Positions 1 to 8,079 are shown, counted from the stretch's first letter. The stretch is 16,178 nt of DNA from CAZWSC01 sp964636385 (GCA_964636385.1 CAZWSC010000072.1:1-16178); one strand, 5' to 3'. Notes: generated from the letters alone by a model not told the origin. Made by a program: numbers and translations.

Positions 1-914
1 CTGGGGCTGAGGCCAGCCCCGCCGCAGCTGCAACCGCCGGCATCGTGACGAAAGTCGAACCGGAGCCCGTTCACGCTGAGAAGCCCGCAAAGCCCGATAA
101 GCCCGGGGAGCCCGATGAGCCCGGGGAGCCTGCCTCACCGGATGCCGGGACGCTGAGTGACCCGGTGCCGGTGGTCTCCTCCGAGACCAGCGATCCCGCC
201 CCTTTGGACGACACGGGCGGTCCGACATCCGTCCCCCTGATCGCCTCGTGGGACAGGCGCGCGAGGAGCAGGCGCAGTCGCTGGCCTGCCGCCCTGCTCA
301 TAACGGCCCTGATCTTCGCCGTGCCCGCAGCGTTCTTCCTCAGGGATCACCTTTCACGACCGTCGCAACCGGTTGTTGATACCGGGGAACCCGCCTCTCC
401 TGTGACGCCGGCACGGGACAATGATCCCTGGTCATCACAGCTTGTGCCAATGGCATTGGAGATAGCCGGCGAAGATGTCCTCGGGCCCCCCGGACATGAC
501 GACACCTACTGGGATTTCCTGGACGGCATGGGTCCGATGGAGGCGCAGGGACCTGAACAGATGGATCCCGGTTTCGGGGTGGCCCATCCGGCAGGAGCCG
601 GGGAGGATGATGATGACGCTGACCAGGAGAGGAAAGGGTTCGTTCTGCACCTGAGTTCGTTCAGACTGCGCAGTGAGGCGGATCGCGAGATCGCGAACCT
701 TGCCGGCCTCGGAGTGGATGCCCGTCATGTGGCCGTCGTGATACCGGGCAGGGGGCTGAGGCCCTGGTATCGCGTGGTCACTGGTCTGTCTGCTACCTTT
801 GCCGGGGCTGAGAGCCTGGCCCTGCATCTCATGACGGAAGGGAAGATTCCCAGCGCTCACATCGCGGGCCGTGGCGGCCATGGAGACCCCGTCCCCGTGG
901 CCTTTCCGGACTGA
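1..914 (+). CDS. SPOR-domain single-pass membrane protein, 5' end probably outside window
   Basis: The reading frame is open to the left edge. The first in-window start candidate is GTG at 45, with no Shine-Dalgarno in front of it, so the gene probably begins upstream. Counting from that GTG (289 residues), the protein has a Pro/Glu/Lys-rich repetitive N-terminus (about 11-30), a basic stretch (71-79), one hydrophobic segment (about 81-99), a long acidic Gly/Pro-rich linker, and a C-terminal SPOR-like domain (about 197-272) beginning KGFVLHLSSFR and containing WYRVVTG. SPOR domains bind denuded glycan strands of septal peptidoglycan. The arrangement resembles FtsN-like type II proteins: cytoplasmic N-terminus, periplasmic SPOR. 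It ends 78 bases before smc. Membership of the SPOR family is fairly clear. Identity with FtsN or DedD is not claimed, because the N-terminal part is missing. Confidence 0.75.
   Translation, partial: GAEASPAAAATAGIVTKVEPEPVHAEKPAKPDKPGEPDEPGEPASPDAGTLSDPVPVVSSETSDPAPLDDTGGPTSVPLIASWDRRARSRRSRWPAALLITALIFAVPAAFFLRDHLSRPSQPVVDTGEPASPVTPARDNDPWSSQLVPMALEIAGEDVLGPPGHDDTYWDFLDGMGPMEAQGPEQMDPGFGVAHPAGAGEDDDDADQERKGFVLHLSSFRLRSEADREIANLAGLGVDARHVAVVIPGRGLRPWYRVVTGLSATFAGAESLALHLMTEGKIPSAHIAGRGGHGDPVPVAFPD
81..131 (+). repeat. 9-nt coding repeat encoding [K/E]-P-[A/D/G] triplets
   Basis: Inside the SPOR protein gene the DNA repeats a nine-base unit of the form (A/G)AG-CCC-GNN, about six times in frame. 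It gives the peptide series KPA KPD KPG EPD EPG EP. The Lys copies precede the Glu copies, as in a tandem duplication that later diverged. It lies in the cytoplasmic, probably disordered tail before the membrane segment. Such repeats can change copy number by slippage without breaking the frame. Confidence 0.7.
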
Positions 915-933
915 GCCGCACAGCAGATCTCAC

Positions 934-976
934 ATGCCCTGGATTATCGGGCATAGCCGGGCCGGGACGCAGTCCC
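934..976 (+). other. Two small inverted repeats in the SPOR gene-smc gap
   Basis: The gap holds ATGCCC (934-939) and GGGCAT (949-954), a 6-bp perfect stem with a 9-base loop. It is followed by GGGAC (964-968) and GTCCC (972-976), a 5-bp stem with a 3-base loop. The second hairpin sits just upstream of the smc Shine-Dalgarno. There is no T-run after either, so they do not look like a standard intrinsic terminator. They could be an RNA-level control element or chance in GC-rich DNA. Confidence 0.25.
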
Positions 977-980
977 TGCC

Positions 981-985
981 GGAGG
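981..985 (+). promoter_or_regulatory. Shine-Dalgarno for smc
   Basis: GGAGG lies seven bases before the GTG at 993. It supports that non-ATG start, which also gives the family-typical N-terminus MFVEKLEMFGFKSF. Confidence 0.75.
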
Positions 986-992
986 ACAGCGA

Positions 993-3900
993 GTGTTTGT
1001 CGAAAAACTCGAGATGTTCGGGTTCAAGTCATTTGCCAACAGGACGGAGATCCCGCTGTCACGCGGGGTCACAGCCATCGTGGGACCCAACGGCTGCGGC
1101 AAGAGCAATATCTCCGACGCATTCCGCTGGGTCCTTGGCGAACAGAACGCCAGGACCCTCCGGGGGGAGCGAATCCAGGATGTGATCTTCAAGGGCACAC
1201 GGACGGCGAAGCCGCTCGGCATGGCGGAGGTCCGCCTTACGGTCGGCAATGATGACGGTGCGCTGCCGGTGGAGTACACGCAGGTGGCCGTCGCCAGGCG
1301 GATCTTCCGCTCGGGCGAGAGCGAGTTCGTCATCAACAGGAACAAGGTCCGCCTCAAGGACATCAAGGATCTCTTCGCCGGGACGGGCATGGGAAGCCAG
1401 GGCTACTCGATCATCGAGCGCGAGATGGTCGACCAGGTGCTGTCGGACAAGGACGAGGCGCGAAGGCTTCTCTTCGAGGAGGCTGCCGGCATAGTCCGGT
1501 ACAAGCAGAGACGGCGCGAGTCGGAACGGCGCCTCGAGGGCGTGGAGCAGGACCTCACCCGCATCGAGGACATGATCCAGGAGATCGCGCGCGGTGTGCG
1601 CTCCCTGTCCCGCCAGGCGGGGAAGGTACGGCGTTGGCGGAGGTTCAAGGAGGAAGCTGACCGCCATGAGATATTCCTGAGCTGGAAGCGCTGGAAGGAG
1701 CTCGTTGCCCAGTCCAGCTCCACGGATCAGTTGCGCGACAGGCGCGAGAGAGAGCGACAGGATCTCGCCTCCCGCGTCTCGGTGCTGGAAACGCAGCGGG
1801 AGACACGACGCCTGCAGCTGCTGGAGCTTGTGGAGCGTCTGGACCAGGCGCAGCGGCGTCTGGAGCATTCCGGCAGCCGTCTTGCCGAGGTGCAGGAGGA
1901 GATAAGGGTCCTGGCCGCCACGGCCGACGCGTGGCAGAGCGAGCGGCTGGATCTGGAAGCCCGTCTCGACAGGGATGGCCATCGCCGCAGGCAACTCGAT
2001 GAGGAGATCAGGCCGCTCGTGCCGGCGATGGAGTCACTCAGCGCAGAGCTGGCGGCTGCGGAGGAGTCCGCCGGGGAGGCCGCCCGCCTGAGGGAGGAGG
2101 CGGACCAGGCCTTCAGGAGGATCCGCGCCGAGCTTCAGGCTGCGCAGCAGACGACACTGGACCTGACGACCAGCCGCAGCGGGCATCGCAAGGATCTTGA
2201 GTCACGCAACGAGCGTATGACAGTGGCGGTCAGGCGCAGGGACGGGCTCCTCTCCCACCTGGCGGGGTTCGCGTCGCGTCGCCGCCAGGTTGAAGCTTCG
2301 TGTGGAGAGGCCGAGGCCGCATGGAGCGAGGCCGGGTCCGAGCGGACGCGCCTGGAAGGCGAACTCGCGCAGACCGAGGCTGAGCTCGAGAAGGCGCTCG
2401 CCGCCCGCACCGGGCTCGAGCGCCGCGCGGCGGATGTGTGCCGCGGGCGTGAGGGGGTCTCCGGGCGCCTCCGGCTTCTTGAAGAGCAGCGCCAGCGCCA
2501 CGCGGGGTTCCATGCGGCTGTGCGACGTCTGCTGGAGCATCGCGATGAGTTCCCCGGCCTGGTCGGGGTTGTCGGCGAGGAGGTCAGGCTCAGGGCGGGA
2601 ATGGAGGAGGCCGGGCGCGCCATTCTCGGTGACCGTGTGCAGTGGGTTCTGGTCCGGGACGAGGAGAGTGCGGTCGGTATGATGGGGCGTCTGCGCGAGG
2701 AGGGGCTCGGGGGAGTGACCTTCTTCCCGCTTGCCGAGGCAGGCGTGGATCCTGCATCCACGGATGATCCCGAAGGTGCGATTACCGGGCTGTTCGATTT
2801 CGCGTCGCAGGCTGCACCTTTCCTCGGGCGCCTGGGGGCCGGATTCCGCCTTGCGGAGGATCTGGCTGCCGCCAGGGAGCTCGCTGCGGAGACGGGCCTT
2901 GCTGTAGTCACACACGGCGGGGATGTCGCCGAGCGGGCCGGATGCCTCCGGCTCGCGGGCGGCGATACCGAGGAAGCCGAGATACTGAGGCGGGAGCAGG
3001 AAATCCCGCGGCTGGAGGAAGAGCTGCAATCGGCGAATGCCGAGATCGGGAAGCTGGAAGCGGAGCTGGCGTCGGTCGTTTCGGGCGAAAGATCGCTGGA
3101 GGAGCAGGCTGTCCTTCTTGAGGAGTCCCTGAGCGGTCTTGAGGAGCGCCGGGGTGAGCTGGGCCGCCTAATCTCCGGGCAGAAGACCGAGCTGGCCATG
3201 CTTCAGGAGGAGGAGACCCGCCTGGGCCGCGAAGTGGAGGAACTGGACTCGGAGATCAGCCTCCTTACGGAGGAGATCGCGAGGCTGGAAGGCGAGGTGG
3301 ATCGCTCAGAGCACGATTCGGCCGAGGCTCAGAGTCGCTTCGAGGATCTTCATGCCCGCGCGGAGGAGCAGGAGCGCGAACGCGATGAGCGCAGTCGTGC
3401 CGCCGCCGAACGCAACGTGGCGGTGGCCAGCCTCAGGGGTGAGCTGGAAGCGCAGCGCAGCCGGCGCGAGGCATTGCAGCGGGAGCAGGATGAACTCGAA
3501 CGCGCCGTCAGCGAGGCCGAACTGCGCATGCGAACCCGTTCCGACGAGGCAGGGAAGGCGTCCGAACGCGCCCGTGAGCTCCGGGAAGGGATCCGGGACC
3601 TGGAGGAGGAACGGGAGCGCGGCAGCAGCGAAGTCAGCGAGGCTCGCCGTCTGCACCAGGAGTGTCAGGACGGCCTGTTCCAGCTTGACGGGGAGTTGAG
3701 AGCCCACAGGCAGAAGCTCGATTCCCTGGTCCAGGATCTCCATGCCGACGACGTGGAGCGGGTTCAGACCCGCAGCAGGGCGGAGCGTGTGCGCGAGAGG
3801 ATCCAGGAGGAATACGCGGTCGATCTGGAGAGCTGGGCGCCGCCTGAAGAAGAGCCGGGCCCGCCGAGGCCCAGGCGCAGGCGCGCCGGTGCGGACGCCG

Positions 3901-4823
3901 GTCCGTCCGGTGACTCCGCAGCGACCGGCGTGAGCGAAGCCTCACAGGCCTCCGGCAACACCGGGGCCGGGCACGAGGTGTACGCCGGCGCCGTGAACGG
4001 AGCCGATGCCGATCCGGATGATGATGAGGATTCACCCGAAGTCGGGGACTGGGATGATGCTTCCGATGAGGGGGACAGCCTGGCGCCCCGGGAGTGGACG
4101 GATGAGCTGCGGCGCTCACGGCTTGTCGAACTGAACGAACTCCTCTCCCGAATGGGAAGCCTCAACTACCTGGCCGAGGAGGAGTACCAGTCCTCCAGGG
4201 AACGCCTCGAGTTTCATGAGAAGCAGTCGGCCGATCTGCGCCAGGCGAAGGAGGATCTTCTGGAGGCGATCGGGAGGATCAACGAGACGGCCGGAGAGAT
4301 GTTCGCTAAGACCTTCGAGTCGATACGCACCAACTTCGAGCAGACCTATCTGGAGCTCTTTCCCGGCGGAGAGGCGGCGCTGTCTCTTGTCGGAGGGGAT
4401 CCCCTTGAGGGCGACATAGAGATCTCCGCGCGGCCGCGCGGGAAGAAGCTGGAGTCGATCCGCCTGCTCTCCAGCGGGGAACGGGCTCTGACAGCCATCG
4501 CCCTGCTGTTCGCCATATACCTGACATCTCCCAGCCCCGTCTGCCTGCTGGACGAGGTGGATGCTCCGCTGGACGATGCCAATCTCGACAGATTCCTGAG
4601 CCTGGTCCAGAGGTTCAGTGAAAGGACCCAGTTCATCGTCGTTACGCACAACAAGAAGACGATGGCGGTTGCCGACCGCCTCTACGGCGTGACCATGGAG
4701 GAACCCGGGATCTCGAAGATTGTGTCGGTATCCCTTGACGACGGATCCGCTGAGCAGCTCAGCCGCTCAGGAAGCGCGGACGCGGCACAGGACGGGGCCG
4801 CTGTCCAGGGAGAACCGGCGTAG
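993..4823 (+). CDS. smc: Chromosome segregation/condensation ATPase SMC
   Basis: This is the bacterial structural-maintenance-of-chromosomes protein. It forms a homodimeric ring with an ABC-type ATPase head and compacts and segregates DNA together with ScpA/ScpB, whose genes are not in the window. The start is GTG at 993. Visible domains are: N-terminal head with Walker A GPNGCGKSN (31-39) and the Q-loop region WVLGEQNARTLRGE; coiled coil from about 165; hinge about 500-670 (PGLVGVVGEEV region); return coiled coil; and C-terminal head with signature LSSGERALTA (from 1159), Walker B LLDEVDAPLDD (D1187, E1188) and a His switch region (VVTHNKKTM). At 1276 residues it is about 80-100 longer than usual. 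The excess is a charged low-complexity segment at about 950-1033, between the distal coiled coil and the conserved helix with GSLNYLAEEEY. The signature has Ser where the usual SMC motif LSGGE has its first Gly. The identification is secure. Confidence 0.98.
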   Translation: MFVEKLEMFGFKSFANRTEIPLSRGVTAIVGPNGCGKSNISDAFRWVLGEQNARTLRGERIQDVIFKGTRTAKPLGMAEVRLTVGNDDGALPVEYTQVAVARRIFRSGESEFVINRNKVRLKDIKDLFAGTGMGSQGYSIIEREMVDQVLSDKDEARRLLFEEAAGIVRYKQRRRESERRLEGVEQDLTRIEDMIQEIARGVRSLSRQAGKVRRWRRFKEEADRHEIFLSWKRWKELVAQSSSTDQLRDRRERERQDLASRVSVLETQRETRRLQLLELVERLDQAQRRLEHSGSRLAEVQEEIRVLAATADAWQSERLDLEARLDRDGHRRRQLDEEIRPLVPAMESLSAELAAAEESAGEAARLREEADQAFRRIRAELQAAQQTTLDLTTSRSGHRKDLESRNERMTVAVRRRDGLLSHLAGFASRRRQVEASCGEAEAAWSEAGSERTRLEGELAQTEAELEKALAARTGLERRAADVCRGREGVSGRLRLLEEQRQRHAGFHAAVRRLLEHRDEFPGLVGVVGEEVRLRAGMEEAGRAILGDRVQWVLVRDEESAVGMMGRLREEGLGGVTFFPLAEAGVDPASTDDPEGAITGLFDFASQAAPFLGRLGAGFRLAEDLAAARELAAETGLAVVTHGGDVAERAGCLRLAGGDTEEAEILRREQEIPRLEEELQSANAEIGKLEAELASVVSGERSLEEQAVLLEESLSGLEERRGELGRLISGQKTELAMLQEEETRLGREVEELDSEISLLTEEIARLEGEVDRSEHDSAEAQSRFEDLHARAEEQERERDERSRAAAERNVAVASLRGELEAQRSRREALQREQDELERAVSEAELRMRTRSDEAGKASERARELREGIRDLEEERERGSSEVSEARRLHQECQDGLFQLDGELRAHRQKLDSLVQDLHADDVERVQTRSRAERVRERIQEEYAVDLESWAPPEEEPGPPRPRRRRAGADAGPSGDSAATGVSEASQASGNTGAGHEVYAGAVNGADADPDDDEDSPEVGDWDDASDEGDSLAPREWTDELRRSRLVELNELLSRMGSLNYLAEEEYQSSRERLEFHEKQSADLRQAKEDLLEAIGRINETAGEMFAKTFESIRTNFEQTYLELFPGGEAALSLVGGDPLEGDIEISARPRGKKLESIRLLSSGERALTAIALLFAIYLTSPSPVCLLDEVDAPLDDANLDRFLSLVQRFSERTQFIVVTHNKKTMAVADRLYGVTMEEPGISKIVSVSLDDGSAEQLSRSGSADAAQDGAAVQGEPA
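3840..4091 (+). other. Region encoding low-complexity charged insertion in SMC arm
   Basis: This segment encodes SMC residues about 950-1033. It starts with a Pro/Glu stretch, then a basic patch (PRPRRRR), then a Gly/Ala/Ser stretch, and ends with an Asp/Glu-rich run (DADPDDDEDSPE). In typical bacterial SMCs the positions between the conserved ...YAVDLE... segment and the G-x-(V/L)-N-x-L-A-x-x-E-Y helix are a short linker. The reading frame is unbroken. Composition suggests intrinsic disorder. It is described here as part of smc, not as a separate gene. Confidence 0.8.
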
Positions 4824-4832
4824 CACCGGTTC
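4812..4832 (+). other. Perfect 7-bp inverted repeat around the smc stop codon
   Basis: GAACCGG (4812-4818) and CCGGTTC (4826-4832) are exact reverse complements, separated by seven bases. The smc stop TAG (4821-4823) lies in the loop. The tatC start follows about 32 bases later. No T-run follows, so a standard Rho-independent terminator is unlikely. An mRNA-stability or translational role is possible but unproven. Confidence 0.45.
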
Positions 4833-4864
4833 ATGCCGGGGCTGGATCGGCGGGGACTGACCAG

Positions 4865-5638
4865 GTGTCACGGCGGTGGCTTTCACGAATCCTGGGCCGC
4901 TCTACCGGAGAGATGGCCTTCCTGGAGCACCTGGAAGAACTGCGTCGCGTCATACTGGCCAGCCTGGGGGCCCTCGTAATATGCACCATCCTGACCTACG
5001 CATTCTCGGGCAGGCTTCTGGACTACATCGTGGTTCGCACGGTCGGAGAGGCGCAGTTCATCCGACCCATGGAGCCCTTCCTCGTCCGGATAAAGCTTGC
5101 ACTGGTCCTGGGTGCGGTTCTGGCGCTTCCCTTCATCTCCTTCCAGGTGTGGTCCTTCGTCCTGCCTGGTCTGCTCCGCCACGAGCGTCGCACCGTTGTT
5201 CCCATGGCCGTCGCATCCACCGCCCTCTTCCTCGGGGGGATGGCGTTCAGCTGGTGGATCATGACCCCGGTGATGCTGGATCTGCTCCTGAGCTTCGGCA
5301 CGGAGAGCCTGCGTCCGAACATCACGGCGGATTTCCTGTTCGACTTCGTGCTGAAGATGGCGGTGGGCTGCGGGATCATGTTCCAGTTGCCCCTGGTGAC
5401 CCTGATGCTGACACTTGCGCGGGTTGTCACGCCACGGCAGCTATGGTCGAAGTGGCGGCACGCGATTGTCGCGATACTGATCGTCGCGGCATTCGTCACG
5501 CCTGGCGACGGGCCTTCCCAGGTCATCCTGGCGGCGCCGGTTCTGCTGCTCTACTTCATCAGCGCGGCTCTGGCCAGCATCATGGAGAGGGGGCGCAGAA
5601 AGCGGGAGGAAGCCGCCGCGCGGGAGGGTGATTCGTGA
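4865..5638 (+). CDS. tatC: Sec-independent (Tat) translocase subunit TatC
   Basis: TatC is the multi-spanning inner-membrane receptor that binds twin-arginine signal peptides and recruits TatA to export folded proteins. The 257-residue product shows the family N-terminal motif FLEHLEELRR just before the first membrane helix. About six hydrophobic segments follow, with the conserved RPMEPF, FVLPGLLRHER and VTPGDGPSQV regions. The usual Pro-Pro-Asp of the last motif is Pro-Gly-Asp, and the Leu-Tyr-Glu that commonly follows is Leu-Tyr-Phe. The start used is GTG at 4865. An in-frame ATG at 4913 would begin MAFLEHLEEL and would also keep the essential motif, so the exact start is uncertain. It is the first of a tightly packed run, overlapping coaX by four bases (GTGA). 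A tatA gene lies about 8 kb downstream on the same strand. Confidence 0.95.
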   Translation: MSRRWLSRILGRSTGEMAFLEHLEELRRVILASLGALVICTILTYAFSGRLLDYIVVRTVGEAQFIRPMEPFLVRIKLALVLGAVLALPFISFQVWSFVLPGLLRHERRTVVPMAVASTALFLGGMAFSWWIMTPVMLDLLLSFGTESLRPNITADFLFDFVLKMAVGCGIMFQLPLVTLMLTLARVVTPRQLWSKWRHAIVAILIVAAFVTPGDGPSQVILAAPVLLLYFISAALASIMERGRRKREEAAAREGDS

Positions 5639-6423
5639 GCAGGCGTCATCAGGCCTCGCTGGCCATCGACATAGGGAACACGCAGGTCGCCCTGGCGGTC
5701 TTCGACGGGTCCAGGCTTCAGGATCTCTTCCGCCTGACATCCGGGCTTCCGCGGACGGGGGATGAGCTCCTTCCAATTGTGGAACACCTGCTGGATCCGT
5801 ACCTGGAGGATCTGCGGGAGTCCGGCCGCTGCGTTGTCGGATCGGTCGCTCCCACGCAGACCGAGGCCTGGGTCGGGCTGTCGGAGAGGCTCCTGGGCGC
5901 TTCCGCCTTTGTCGCCCTGCCCCGCTCGGTCAAGGGCCTGGCCGTTGAACTGCTCGATCCCGACTCGGTGGGGATCGACAGGCTCGCGAATGCCGTGGCG
6001 GCAGCCGCCCTGTACAGCCTGCCCGCGATCGTTGTCGACCTGGGCACGGCCACAACGTTCGACGTGATACTGCCCGGCCCGCGGTACGTCGGCGGCGCGA
6101 TTGCTCCCGGAATCGTGACATCGGCTGAGAGCCTCTTCAGGCAGGCCGCCCGCCTGGCGAAGGTGGAGATCCAGGCGCCGGACAGGACACTCGGGAAGTC
6201 GACTGCCGACAGCATCCGTTCCGGCGTCTTCTTCGGTGCTGTGGAACAGATCGACGGGCTGGTAAGACGCCTTCGGCGCGAGCTCGCGATCAAGCCCCTG
6301 GTGCTCGCAACCGGCGGTCTGGCATCCGCGGTCGCTGCGGAGTCCAGGACCATCCGGAAGGTCGATCCGGCGCTGACCGTGCAGGGGTTGCGCCTGATCG
6401 GCGAAGAGGCGATGCGCCGGTAG
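5635..6423 (+). CDS. coaX: Type III pantothenate kinase
   Basis: CoaX phosphorylates pantothenate with ATP to 4'-phosphopantothenate, the first step from vitamin B5 to CoA. The 262-residue product belongs to the ASKHA fold. It shows the N-terminal phosphate loop DIGNTQ (12-17), VVGSVAP (67-73), GIDR (113-116), VVDLGTATTFD (133-143), the glycine-rich YVGGAIAPG (151-159) and a C-terminal LATGGLAS adenosine-site motif. The GTG start overlaps the tatC stop (GTGA), and GGGAGG at 5622-5627 gives a well-spaced ribosome site. It fits functionally with panB and panC farther down the same run, so three steps of pantothenate/CoA synthesis are co-located. The family call is firm. It shares no similarity with CoaA or bacterial PanK-I, which is expected for type III. 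Confidence 0.96.
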   Translation: MSRRHQASLAIDIGNTQVALAVFDGSRLQDLFRLTSGLPRTGDELLPIVEHLLDPYLEDLRESGRCVVGSVAPTQTEAWVGLSERLLGASAFVALPRSVKGLAVELLDPDSVGIDRLANAVAAAALYSLPAIVVDLGTATTFDVILPGPRYVGGAIAPGIVTSAESLFRQAARLAKVEIQAPDRTLGKSTADSIRSGVFFGAVEQIDGLVRRLRRELAIKPLVLATGGLASAVAAESRTIRKVDPALTVQGLRLIGEEAMRR

Positions 6424-6471
6424 ACGTTTTGTGGAGACAGCCCTGCAGGTGCGGGAAGGGAATCGAAGAAG

Positions 6472-8079
6472 ATGACGAAGACCCTCAGGTTCGATGCGGA
6501 GGCACGGCGCGCCCTCAAGGAGGGGGTGGACATGGTTGCGGACGTGGTCAAGGCGACCATGGGCCCGAAGGGACGCAATGTGATCCTGCAGCGCCCCGGA
6601 GACGCTCCGCAGATCACAAGTGACGGCGCTGCCATTGCGGGGGAGATCGAGCTTCCGGATCCCGCACGCAACCTCGGCGTCAAGCTGATCCGCGAAGTGG
6701 CAGACAAGACGCATGAGCTGGCCGGGGACGGCATGACGACCGCGTGCGTACTGGCCCAGGCCATCGTGACGGAAGGTTTGATGCGCGTTGAGGCGGGGCA
6801 CAATCCACTTCATCTGAAGAAGGGTATCGACACCGCGGTGGAGGCCGTGGTTGCGGAGCTGCGGCGCAGGGCCGTGCCCGTGAGGACGCTCGCGGCGATG
6901 GAGCAGGTTGCCACCATAGCTGCGGGCGGCGACACCGAACTGGGCGGCCACGCGGCCCGCGCCATCGAGGCTGTGGGCTCCGACGGGATCGTGCAGGTGG
7001 AGGAGGGCCGGGGAATGAAGACCGTCCTGGAGATGGTGGACGGCATCGAGTTCGACCAGGGCTACCTGTCACCTTACTTCATCACCGATCCGGATCGGAT
7101 GGCGGCCGTACTGGAGGAGCCCTTCGTGCTCCTCTACGACGGCCGGATCCGGTCGCTGCAGGAGTTCCTCCCGATACTTGAACAGGTCGTGCAGGTGGCC
7201 CGGCCGCTGCTCGTGATCTGTGAGGAGGTTGACGGCGAAGCGCTTGCCACCCTGGTCGTCAACCGGCTTCGCGGGATGCTGCAGGTCGTTGCGGTGCGAA
7301 GCCCCGGCCTTGGAGAGCGCAGGGCCGAGATCATGGAGGATCTCGCAACGGCAACCGGGGGGCGTGTGGTCTCGAAGGCTGCGGGTGATTCCCTCGGGAA
7401 TGTTCACCTCACGGACCTGGGAACCGCAAGGTCGGCGACGGTGACCAGGGACGGCACGACCCTTGTGCAGAGCGGGGGGAGGGCCTCCGATGTGCGCCGT
7501 CACCTCGACCAGCTGAGGGCGCGCATCGCGGCCGCACAGACCGACGGCGAGAGGCGTCCGCTTCAGGAGCGGGTTGCGCGCATCGCCGGCAGGGCGGCGA
7601 TGCTCAAGGTCGGCGGCGCAACCGGGTCGGAGATTCTCGACCGCAAGCACAGGCTGGAGGATGCCCTGGCCGCCACAAGGGCCGCCGTCAGCGAGGGAAT
7701 CGTCCCCGGGGGAGGCGTCGCGCTGCTACGGACCCTGCCTGTACTGGCAGGGCTGAAGACGCGGGCCGACGCGGAGGTGCAGGGGATCGAGATCGTGAAG
7801 CATGCGCTCTCGGCTCCGGCACGGAGGCTCTGCGAGAACGCCGGCTTCGAGGGGGCGCCGACTGTCGGGGAGATATTAAGGCGGAAGGGGGCCGAGGGGC
7901 TGAACGTGGCGACCGGGGAATGGGTCGACCTGATCCTTGACGGGGTCGCTGATCCGGTCATGGTCACTCGGACAGCTCTCCAGAACGCCGCTTCCATCAG
8001 CTCTCTGATCCTCACAACGGAGATGCTGGTAAACGAGGCGCCCGAACAGGAGGATGATCCGGGCGGCAGCGGTGTATGA
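6472..8079 (+). CDS. groL: Divergent GroEL-type (HSP60) chaperonin
   Basis: This is a group I chaperonin subunit, 535 residues, alignable end to end with GroEL. It has MGPKGRN (30-36) for the ATP site, TSDG with D51, GDGMTTA with D86, the apical domain FDQGYLSPYF and EALATLVVN, LQERVARIAG, and LEDALAATRAAVSEGIVPGGG with D397. The three ATP-site aspartates (E. coli D52, D87, D398) are therefore kept. Several things differ from standard GroEL: M88 replaces the Thr of GDGTTT, TISANSD is TIAAGGD, and the C-terminus ends in an acidic Gly/Ser tail with no GGM repeats. Hydrophobic residues that bind substrate and GroES in the apical domain appear retained. No groES is adjacent and no CIRCE operator lies upstream. 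It sits 48 bases after coaX, inside a cofactor-gene run. It may be a paralogue with a restricted client set, or the only GroEL of this genome; the window cannot tell. Confidence 0.93.
   Translation: MTKTLRFDAEARRALKEGVDMVADVVKATMGPKGRNVILQRPGDAPQITSDGAAIAGEIELPDPARNLGVKLIREVADKTHELAGDGMTTACVLAQAIVTEGLMRVEAGHNPLHLKKGIDTAVEAVVAELRRRAVPVRTLAAMEQVATIAAGGDTELGGHAARAIEAVGSDGIVQVEEGRGMKTVLEMVDGIEFDQGYLSPYFITDPDRMAAVLEEPFVLLYDGRIRSLQEFLPILEQVVQVARPLLVICEEVDGEALATLVVNRLRGMLQVVAVRSPGLGERRAEIMEDLATATGGRVVSKAAGDSLGNVHLTDLGTARSATVTRDGTTLVQSGGRASDVRRHLDQLRARIAAAQTDGERRPLQERVARIAGRAAMLKVGGATGSEILDRKHRLEDALAATRAAVSEGIVPGGGVALLRTLPVLAGLKTRADAEVQGIEIVKHALSAPARRLCENAGFEGAPTVGEILRRKGAEGLNVATGEWVDLILDGVADPVMVTRTALQNAASISSLILTTEMLVNEAPEQEDDPGGSGV

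Noticed and set aside
2135..3199. Minus-strand 354-residue frame, very Ser/Arg-rich, inside smc
   Set aside because: The composition is the antisense image of a coiled-coil gene; there is no recognisable motif and no ribosome site.
6424..6471. Possible heat-shock operator (CIRCE) or small groES upstream of groEL
   Set aside because: The 48-base gap has no TTAGCACTC/GAGTGCTAA pair and is too short for a groES gene.
5551..6951. Long minus-strand open frame of 466 residues across coaX and the start of groEL
   Set aside because: It is antisense to two clear genes, its translation matches no recognisable family pattern, and long shadow frames are common in GC-rich DNA.
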